Under the pieces are notes generated by a model. The model made no database searches, was not told where the DNA came from, and worked only from the letters and a program-made list of their open reading frames with translations. Of a DNA stretch of 9,864 nt, positions 1-5,450 are shown piece after piece. This DNA is from Candidatus Zipacnadia bacterium (GTDB lineage Bacteria; Armatimonadota; Zipacnadia; Zipacnadales; Zipacnadaceae): NCBI GenBank assembly GCA_029821255.1, contig JALGTS010000017.1, forward strand, positions 1-9,864. Direction: 5' to 3'. The translations under genes and the position numbers were made by a program. Numbering within the stretch: the stretch's first letter is position 1; every line of letters starts with the position of its first letter.

Positions 1-1157
1 CCGGCATTGATGTCCAGGACTGTGGGATATTGACCACGCCTGGGCTGTGCCTGTTAGTCCGGGAGCAAGCCCAGGCGGGCGGGGTCGTCATATCGGCCTC
101 GCACAACCCTCCCGAGTTTAACGGTATAAAGCTGATTAACTCCCACGGCGAGAAGCTGTCGGAGCAGGCTGAAAGTGCCGTTGAAAGGTTTCTCCTGGCT
201 GAGGAAGATACAGAGTCCCAAGCTACCGGCACTGAGGTGGGCACCATTTCCGACTACCCCGACGCTGGCGAGCAGTATCTGGAGCTGCTCCGGTCAAGTC
301 TGGGCGAGACGGTATCCCTGGAGGGAATCAAGATTGTGGTGGACTGCGCCTTTGGGGCTGCTTTCCAGTTAGGCCCGGAGGCACTACGTCGCGCCGGGGC
401 GGAAGTTAGCGCGCTGAACGCTACCCCCGACGGAGCGCGCATCAACGATGGCTGCGGATCGGTCAACCCCCAGCTTACAGCTCAACAGGTGGTGGCAGGG
501 GGTGCTGACCTGGGAGTGGCTTGGGATGGGGATGCCGACCGGGCTGTCTTCGTGGATCACACTGGCACAGTCCGCGACGGTGATTTCATCAAGTTCATCA
601 TAGCCAGCGACCTGAACAACCGCGGCCTGCTTGACCCGCCCCTGGTTGTCGGCACAGTGATGAGTAACCTGGGGCTGGAGATGGCACTTCGGTCTGCCGG
701 CATAGAGTTAATAAGGGCATCAGTGGGCGACCGCAATGTCCTCCAGCAGATGAAAGCACACCGTGCTATACTGGGCGGCGAGCAGTCCGGCCACATCATA
801 TTTGCCGAGGTCGGCATCGGGGACGGCATATACACCGCCCTGCGGGTAGCGGAGGTAGTGGCGCGCACCGGCTGTACATTGGCTGAGCTTTGTACTCCCC
901 TCACCAAGGTACCCCAGATTCTACTCAATGTGCCCGTGCGCGACAAGTACGGATACCAGCAAAACGACCAGCTTAAACAACAAATGGAGGTATGGCAGGC
1001 TAAACTTGGCGATATTGGCCGGTTGCTGATTCGACCCTCAGGCACTGAGTCGGTTGTGCGTGTGATGGTTGAGGCTCGCGACAGTGATTTAGCCGAGGAA
1101 GCGGCGCGATCCTTCGCCGAAACGATCGCCGCCGAATACGGCAATAGCAGCGAGTGA
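1..1157 (+). CDS. glmM: Phosphoglucosamine mutase GlmM, 5'-truncated by the window edge
   Basis: GlmM interconverts glucosamine-6-phosphate and glucosamine-1-phosphate in the cytoplasm, feeding UDP-GlcNAc for peptidoglycan and other glycans. The frame is open to the left edge (first whole codon at 3), so about 384 residues are visible. The catalytic serine lies in the ISASHNP loop (Ser codon 99-101), which in the family is near residue 100, so roughly 65-70 N-terminal residues are missing. The metal-binding loop DGDADR starts at 525, the sugar-specificity loop GGEQSGH is near 774, and the phosphate-binding loop RPSGTE starts at 1032, followed by RVMVEA. All four domains of the alpha-D-phosphohexomutase fold are therefore represented and intact. 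GGEQSGH together with RPSGTE-x-x-x-RVMVEA points to GlmM rather than phosphomannomutase or phosphoglucomutase (family knowledge). A TTG at 30 could be read as a start but falls inside the conserved domain and is not the real one. The gene ends 43 nt from the convergent UroD-like gene; I see no hairpin-plus-U-tract terminator in 1158-1200. Confidence 0.9.
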   Translation, partial: GIDVQDCGILTTPGLCLLVREQAQAGGVVISASHNPPEFNGIKLINSHGEKLSEQAESAVERFLLAEEDTESQATGTEVGTISDYPDAGEQYLELLRSSLGETVSLEGIKIVVDCAFGAAFQLGPEALRRAGAEVSALNATPDGARINDGCGSVNPQLTAQQVVAGGADLGVAWDGDADRAVFVDHTGTVRDGDFIKFIIASDLNNRGLLDPPLVVGTVMSNLGLEMALRSAGIELIRASVGDRNVLQQMKAHRAILGGEQSGHIIFAEVGIGDGIYTALRVAEVVARTGCTLAELCTPLTKVPQILLNVPVRDKYGYQQNDQLKQQMEVWQAKLGDIGRLLIRPSGTESVVRVMVEARDSDLAEEAARSFAETIAAEYGNSSE

Positions 1158-1200
1158 GCGGCGCAGCATCGCGAAATGTGTCAGTGCCCCAATATGAGGA

Positions 1201-2265
1201 CTAACCCTTGCCCCGACTGTACTCATAGGCGGTTTCGTACATTGCCACAATGTTCTCCGGTGGGCTGACTGCCTGGATCCTGTGGCAGGGTGCCAGAATA
1301 TAACCGCCGCCTGCCCCTAAAATCTGCAAATTGTCTATGACCTCCTGGCGGACTTCGTCAACTGTCCCAAAAGCCAGTGTATACTGGTTGTCCATCGCCC
1401 CGTGAAATACAATCTGGTCGCCGAAGTCACGTTTCAGAGCCGCCCGGTCCATACCTTTGCATCGCCACTGAATCGGATTGAGCACGTCAATGCCAGCGGC
1501 AATCATATCAGGCAGAATGTCGCGGATAGCGCCGTCGCTGTGGTGAAAAACAAAAGCACCGTGCTCATGGGCCAGATCCATCATCCGCTTCATCCGCGGG
1601 ATGAAAAATTTGCGAATATGGGATTTTGAGAAGAGCAAGCTCTCCTGGGAGCCAAGATCCTCGGCGATATAGCTATATGTAACTTGGCCAGGTATAGCTT
1701 CGTAGATACGCCGAGTGTTCTCGTAGGCTAAATCAAAGAGGATATCCAAGCAGTAGTCAACCATATCAGGATTGATGACCAGATCCATAAAGCCCTGCTC
1801 CAGGCCGCGCAGCGTACAATATCTGAGAAATGGCTCCGAGCCTCCTCCCTGAATGGGGTAATCCTCTTTGCCAGCAATCTGCTCGGGCAGGTGTGAATAG
1901 TCCCACCAGTCAGGCTCGGGCCATCGGTAGTGGCGCTCGATCTCTGCAACTGAATCAAACTCGGCCAGTGGATTGTAACTAATCTCGGAGTAATGCCCGG
2001 TGCCGTAGTCTACCTGCTGATAGCGACAGCCAAACACATCTTCCCCCTTGGCTAACTCCGGCCCTACATATTTCCCGCCTACTTTTACCACCAGATCGAT
2101 ATGCAGTATCTCGCATACCTGCTCTGTCGTTTCGCAGCCCAGGTATTCTTTGAGCTTTTGGTCAGCTTCAGGAGTTGCCCAATAATCAGTGGGGACTCGG
2201 TCGGTCGGCTCACGGTTGAGCACTGCCAGCCAGCGCTCCTTGGGCGTCATCTCTTGACAGGACAT
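1201..2265 (-). CDS. UroD/MtaA-superfamily protein (uroporphyrinogen decarboxylase-like, probable methyltransferase-type)
   Basis: A 354-residue cytoplasmic TIM-barrel protein of the uroporphyrinogen decarboxylase superfamily, which also holds corrinoid-dependent methyltransferases such as MtaA and CmuA. Visible family features are the N-terminal MTPKERWLAVLNREPTDRVP block (6-25), the barrel segment HHSDGAIRDILPDMIAAGIDVLNPIQ (241-266), the FHGAMDNQ strand (287-294) and the C-terminal GGGYILAPCHRIQAVSPPENI block (319-339). The HxCG zinc ligand motif of MtaA-type enzymes reads HSDG here, with Cys replaced by Asp; Cys327 of APCH matches the second cysteine. It lacks the arginine-rich N-terminal substrate motif of true HemE, so a haem-pathway role is unlikely. 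The start is supported by an AGAAGGAG Shine-Dalgarno 7 nt upstream (2273-2280). It lies 29 nt after the PqaA-type hydrolase gene on the same strand, almost certainly in one operon. Substrate is unknown; family assignment is firm, methyl transfer is inference. Confidence 0.88.
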   Translation of the reverse strand: MSCQEMTPKERWLAVLNREPTDRVPTDYWATPEADQKLKEYLGCETTEQVCEILHIDLVVKVGGKYVGPELAKGEDVFGCRYQQVDYGTGHYSEISYNPLAEFDSVAEIERHYRWPEPDWWDYSHLPEQIAGKEDYPIQGGGSEPFLRYCTLRGLEQGFMDLVINPDMVDYCLDILFDLAYENTRRIYEAIPGQVTYSYIAEDLGSQESLLFSKSHIRKFFIPRMKRMMDLAHEHGAFVFHHSDGAIRDILPDMIAAGIDVLNPIQWRCKGMDRAALKRDFGDQIVFHGAMDNQYTLAFGTVDEVRQEVIDNLQILGAGGGYILAPCHRIQAVSPPENIVAMYETAYEYSRGKG

Positions 2266-2272
2266 ACCTTTG

Positions 2273-2280
2273 CTCCTTCT
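2273..2280 (-). promoter_or_regulatory. Ribosome binding site of the UroD-like gene
   Basis: Read on the minus strand this is AGAAGGAG, a strong Shine-Dalgarno match, with 7 nt to the ATG ending at 2265. It lies in the 29-nt gap after the hydrolase stop codon and fixes the start of the downstream operon gene. There is no room for a separate promoter that I can recognise. Confidence 0.75.
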
Positions 2281-2294
2281 CCCCAGGTGCGGAG

Positions 2295-3593
2295 CTATTG
2301 CGGCGACGTCTGGCTCTGCGGACCAACTATCCGCACCTGCGTGCAGAGTAACAGTTTATTGCCGGCCAAATCGTAAATGGCCTCTCCGAAGATAGCTTGG
2401 TAGCCGGCTTGGGGATAACGGATGTGCGCAACATACTGATTGTTGTGTTGGTGGATAGGGGATTGCTGCCAGAGCGCATCGCGAAAATCCCGGGTCGGCG
2501 AGGTGGCAGTCCACAGTAAGACTTGCTGCGGGGGTACATCAGACGAAATCACCAGCCGCAGGTGCCGGCCTGCCTGATACTTCCAGTCCAGCTTGGGTAA
2601 TGGCACCTGTCCGGTGCAGGCTGCAAAGAAGCCGACCTGCGCTGTAACTACTTGCATTGTGTCCTCAAGCCCGTGCCCGCAGTTAGGGATATACAGCAAA
2701 TAACGAGGCTCAGGCAACGTGTCGAAATACAGATTAGCTGCATCCAGCGGCCAGTAGCGATCATTCGTGCCAGAAATAATAAGCTTAGGCATGGTGGCCC
2801 GTTGCCGGTAGGTATAAGGGTCGACAATTTCAGCCAGTCGCCTACCACTTTGTGTAGATAGCTGCTGAGGTAGACCGCGCTGGGTGTATTCATTAATCAT
2901 TTCGCTATAGCCTCCCCAAACCTTGACCTGATGGGCCATCTGGGCGGAGAGGTTGAGGTTGTCATAGACCATCGGGGCAATTCCGACACAGCGCTGGGGC
3001 GCAACGACTGCGGTAAACCAGGTTGTCCAGCCGCGTTTGGATGCGCCGGTGACATAGAATTTTGATACCGGGGTTTCCCAGGTCTGGCCTGTATACTCTT
3101 CAACGGCATCCATCGCCCGCACTGCCGCTTTGGTCATCGGGAAGAGCAACGGCCAGTCGCTCTCCCCGGTGGCCAAGTATCGGTCGAAGGTGTAGGCAAT
3201 TAGATCGTCTTCAGTTAATCCATTAAACAACGGCTGGTTGGGTATGTCACCGAGCACCACCACCGGCGCTGCAAGCACATTAGCAACTGTTGCTAAGGAG
3301 CGTAGCTCCTGCTTATTGGGGCTTCCACCAGTGATGGCCAGCATAGCGGCTTGGGGATGGTGCATCTGGCGTGGCGTTATGATTTGCAGCCGATGAACCC
3401 AGCGAATACCTCGCCATAGCTGGGAGGTCAGGGATAGCTCAGTTAAGGTGGCTTCCTGCCCGATTTTCTCTTCGCTTCTCTTGGTCCAACTATAGGCTTC
3501 GTCGGGAGCATTTACGTAATCAAAAACAGGCTGGGCAACTGTTGGCGTGCAGACTACAATGGCTAACAACAGTGCTAACAGTGTTCGCTTCAT
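2295..3593 (-). CDS. Secreted PhoPQ-activated pathogenicity-related (PqaA) family alpha/beta hydrolase
   Basis: A 432-residue protein with a signal peptide: MKR, a hydrophobic run (residues 4-15) and a likely signal peptidase I site after TVA (residue 20), before QPVFDY. There is no lipobox (IVVC lacks a small residue before Cys). The mature part matches the PhoPQ-activated pathogenicity-related family (PqaA/AprA): conserved VTGASKRGWTTW (181-192), giving nucleophile Ser185; LIISGTNDRYW (271-281), with probable catalytic Asp278; and IPNCGHGLED (302-311), with probable His307. All three catalytic residues appear intact, so an exported esterase or peptidase-like hydrolase is plausible, although the natural substrate of this family is not well established. 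Residues from about 330 form a C-terminal beta-rich extension. No PhoP/PhoQ system is visible, so the family name should not be read as regulation. It is the first gene of a two-gene operon with the UroD-like protein. The start codon follows a palindrome rather than a Shine-Dalgarno sequence. Confidence 0.88.
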   Translation of the reverse strand: MKRTLLALLLAIVVCTPTVAQPVFDYVNAPDEAYSWTKRSEEKIGQEATLTELSLTSQLWRGIRWVHRLQIITPRQMHHPQAAMLAITGGSPNKQELRSLATVANVLAAPVVVLGDIPNQPLFNGLTEDDLIAYTFDRYLATGESDWPLLFPMTKAAVRAMDAVEEYTGQTWETPVSKFYVTGASKRGWTTWFTAVVAPQRCVGIAPMVYDNLNLSAQMAHQVKVWGGYSEMINEYTQRGLPQQLSTQSGRRLAEIVDPYTYRQRATMPKLIISGTNDRYWPLDAANLYFDTLPEPRYLLYIPNCGHGLEDTMQVVTAQVGFFAACTGQVPLPKLDWKYQAGRHLRLVISSDVPPQQVLLWTATSPTRDFRDALWQQSPIHQHNNQYVAHIRYPQAGYQAIFGEAIYDLAGNKLLLCTQVRIVGPQSQTSPQ

Positions 3594-3605
3594 AGCTGAT
3601 CAGCT
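3594..3605. repeat. 12-bp perfect palindrome abutting the hydrolase start codon
   Basis: AGCTGATCAGCT is its own reverse complement and ends exactly at the ATG (minus strand) of the PqaA-family gene, where a Shine-Dalgarno sequence would normally lie. It is nested with a second inverted repeat: CATAGC at 3591-3596, which contains the start codon, pairs with GCTATG at 3607-3612 across 10 nt. This could be an operator just downstream of the transcription start or an mRNA hairpin masking the start codon. The symmetry is directly visible; the role is inference. Confidence 0.55.
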
Positions 3606-3615
3606 CGCTATGGCT

Positions 3616-3621
3616 ATTATA
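3616..3621 (-). promoter_or_regulatory. Putative -10 box of the hydrolase/UroD-like operon
   Basis: Read on the minus strand this is a perfect TATAAT, 22 nt before the ATG at 3593. It predicts a transcription start near 3609 and a leader of only about 15 nt. The expected -35 position (about 3638-3645) has no good TTGACA match and overlaps the -10 box of the opposite promoter. The region is AT-rich, unlike the surrounding genes. No activator site is identified. Confidence 0.45.
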
Positions 3622-3637
3622 TTATTGCACCGCTTGC

Positions 3638-3646
3638 TGGTATAAT
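3638..3646 (+). promoter_or_regulatory. Putative extended -10 promoter of the radical SAM gene
   Basis: TGGTATAAT is a perfect extended -10 element (TGn followed by TATAAT), a class that can work without a strong -35. The region 17-18 nt upstream (about 3617-3623, TTATAT) is a poor -35. A start near 3653 would give a leader of about 138 nt before the ATG at 3791. Its TATAATA and the opposite-facing TATTATA at 3615-3621 form inverted copies 19 nt apart, so the two promoters probably compete for the same DNA. Confidence 0.5.
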
Positions 3647-3709
3647 ATTGTTGGTGTTCTGGGAAAAATCCTTCCTCAAAACAGGGCCGCAATCAGAGGA
3701 AAATCAGTC

Positions 3710-3749
3710 CCCGGCGGCGAAGCCAATTGATGTTGTTTCAACTGCCGGG
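3710..3749 (+). promoter_or_regulatory. Possible leader hairpin upstream of the radical SAM gene
   Basis: CCCGGCGG (3710-3717) can pair with CTGCCGGG (3742-3749), eight pairs including one G-U. Inside the loop TTGA (3727-3730) can pair with TCAA (3738-3741). No U-tract follows, so it is not an intrinsic terminator. It could be a structured 5' leader; I could not match it to a known riboswitch class. The pairing is visible, the function is a guess. Confidence 0.3.
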
Positions 3750-3776
3750 CATACAGTGTAGTCAACTGCATCTACC

Positions 3777-3782
3777 AAGGAG
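3777..3782 (+). promoter_or_regulatory. Ribosome binding site of the radical SAM gene
   Basis: AAGGAG sits 8 nt before the ATG at 3791, a standard spacing. It decides this start over other in-frame codons, and the protein then begins directly with the first beta-strand of the cobalamin-binding domain. Confidence 0.8.
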
Positions 3783-3790
3783 CCAACCCA

Positions 3791-5446
3791 ATGGCACGGG
3801 CACTTTTAGTCAGCTATGCCGGATATCCCTATACGCCCAGCAGCCTTACTCCGGACAATGGTTTAGCCAACTTAGCGGGGGCTTTGCTGGAAGCAGGCCA
3901 CGACGTCCGCATAATTGATTACGGGACTCTCGCCACAATGCGGCGACTTTTCCCCGAGGAACTGTCCAGCCAAGTCAAGCCGTTGGCAGAAAGGATGCTG
4001 ATGGGCGGTGAGCAAGCGGGGAGTCCGCAACAGTTGGCGCAACTTGCGCAGCTCGCCGGTCGGCTGGAGGCTTACCAGGAGGCGGAGTTGCACCAGATCG
4101 GTCGGGAGCTGATCAAAGAGGTCGGCAAATTCCAGCCCGACTTTGTCGGCTTCAAATTGTGGAATGGCGATGGCTTCTCCGGCAGTGTCGCCCTGGCTCA
4201 GATATTACGCACCGAGTTTCCTGACCTGCACATCTACGCCGGCGGCCCGCAGGCCTCCTGGTTCAATAAAGTCATCTACCAGCGCACCGGTGTCTTTGAG
4301 GCGATCGCCTGCGGCGAGGCCGAAGCGACGATAGTAGCTCTGGCTGAGCATGCCACCGGGCAGCGCGACCTCGCCGATATTCCCGCCATAATCTATCAGC
4401 ATAACGGCGAGGTTATGGAGGTGCCGCGGGCAGGATGGTTGGATCTGAACGATCTGCCAGTGCCAGTCTACGACCCCGAGATATGCCCAGCCATGGCTGG
4501 CGAAGAGAAGATCAAGATCATAGTCTTGGACGATAGCCGTGGCTGTCCCTATCGGTGTGGATTCTGTACCCATCCCGTAGAGAGTGGTACACGGCTGCGG
4601 ACTGCTTCCGCTCAGTTGCTGGTTGATCGGATGGAACGGGTCATCCGCGACTATGGCATATCAGTATTCCGCTTTGCTGGTTCATCCACCCCTGGTAGCC
4701 TGATGTATGAGGTTGCCCAAGAGATATTAGACCGCCACTTGGAGGTTCAGTACGCCTGCTTCGGTCACTTTGCCAGTGCCGATCCCGACCACTTTGCAGT
4801 GATGGCTAAGTCGGGCTTATATGCGATCTTCTTTGGCCTGGAGTCGGGCTGTCAATGGGTACTGGATAAAGCCGTGCGCAAGGGCATCAACATGGCTATG
4901 GTCAAGGAAACCGTGCAGAAGGCGCAACAGGCGGGGTTGTTCATAGTGACCAGTATGATCGTGCCGCTACCCTTCGATACTGAAGAGACGATCAAGGAGA
5001 GTCTTGGTTTTATTATGAGCATCAGACCGGATTCAGTGCCTGTGCAATTTCCTGGCCTACTGCCGGGTACCCCGTGGCTGGAGCAGCCTGAGAAGTACAA
5101 CTTCACGGTGGACACCAAAGAGCTACTACTGGCCGGGCTTGACTATAAGATTAAACTGCTTTTCCCGCCGCAGTTCTGGGATGCTCCCCCTTATAAGGTC
5201 AACGGGATGAAGTTTGCCGAATTTACGGCTTTGACGATGAAGTTTGCTAAGGAGCTGGAGGCCGGAGGCATCTTGACCGGTGTGCCCGACGACATGGCTT
5301 TAATTGCCAAATGTGCCGGAATGACAGCACGGGAGTTGCGGGATAAAGCGCGGCTGTGGTGTCTGGTCGGTGATGTCGCCAGTATGGCACAGATGGTGGA
5401 GCGAGCCAACCAAGTCATAACCAGCGGAAAGCCCCAGGGGCGTTGA
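3791..5446 (+). CDS. B12-binding domain radical SAM protein, substrate unknown
   Basis: A 551-residue cytoplasmic enzyme. Residues 1 to about 215 form a Rossmann-like cobalamin-binding domain (ALLVSYAGYPYTP; LTPDNGLANLAGALLEAGHDVRIIDY; QPDFVGFKLWNG; YAGGPQASW; ACGEAEATIVAL) with a helical Gln/Ala-rich insertion at about 56-110. The classical B12 ligand motif DxHxxG is absent, as is usual for class B radical SAM methylases. The radical SAM core follows: a CxxxCxxC cluster motif in RGCPYRCGFC (Cys252, Cys256, Cys259) that binds [4Fe-4S] and S-adenosylmethionine, then FFGLESGCQWVLDKAVRKG (347-365) and the later VTSMIVPLPFDTEETIKESL strand-helix. Residues from about 430 form a C-terminal region (FPPQFWDAPPYKVNGMKFAEF) I do not recognise. 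Related enzymes methylate unactivated carbon or phosphorus, or do other radical chemistry, but nothing here fixes the substrate. It is a single-gene unit, divergent from the hydrolase operon and ending 4 nt from the convergent kinase operon. Confidence 0.9.
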   Translation: MARALLVSYAGYPYTPSSLTPDNGLANLAGALLEAGHDVRIIDYGTLATMRRLFPEELSSQVKPLAERMLMGGEQAGSPQQLAQLAQLAGRLEAYQEAELHQIGRELIKEVGKFQPDFVGFKLWNGDGFSGSVALAQILRTEFPDLHIYAGGPQASWFNKVIYQRTGVFEAIACGEAEATIVALAEHATGQRDLADIPAIIYQHNGEVMEVPRAGWLDLNDLPVPVYDPEICPAMAGEEKIKIIVLDDSRGCPYRCGFCTHPVESGTRLRTASAQLLVDRMERVIRDYGISVFRFAGSSTPGSLMYEVAQEILDRHLEVQYACFGHFASADPDHFAVMAKSGLYAIFFGLESGCQWVLDKAVRKGINMAMVKETVQKAQQAGLFIVTSMIVPLPFDTEETIKESLGFIMSIRPDSVPVQFPGLLPGTPWLEQPEKYNFTVDTKELLLAGLDYKIKLLFPPQFWDAPPYKVNGMKFAEFTALTMKFAKELEAGGILTGVPDDMALIAKCAGMTARELRDKARLWCLVGDVASMAQMVERANQVITSGKPQGR

Positions 5447-5450
5447 TCGG

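Noticed and set aside
557..1144. Long antisense open frame opposite glmM
   Set aside because: It is the complementary frame of a strongly conserved gene, has no recognisable domain or ribosome binding site, and its composition follows the glmM codons.
1140..1157. Shared C-terminal GNSSE in GlmM and the hybrid kinase
   Set aside because: Five small polar residues at two flexible C-termini are easily explained by chance; the DNA around them is not repeated.
1201..2265. HemE (uroporphyrinogen decarboxylase) of haem synthesis
   Set aside because: The HemE N-terminal arginine-rich substrate motif is absent and the C-terminal APCHRIQAVSPPENI block is typical of the MtaA/UroD-like side of the superfamily. 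No other haem gene is nearby.
3534..3593. Lipoprotein signal peptide on the PqaA-family hydrolase
   Set aside because: Cys15 is preceded by Ile-Val-Val, not by a lipobox with Gly/Ala/Ser before Cys; a signal peptidase I site after Ala20 fits better.
3650..3790. Cobalamin riboswitch ahead of the B12-binding radical SAM gene
   Set aside because: Fragments such as GGGAAAAATCC and GGGCCGCAA recall parts of the cobalamin core, but they are in the wrong arrangement and no convincing B12 box follows. Biological appeal alone is not evidence.
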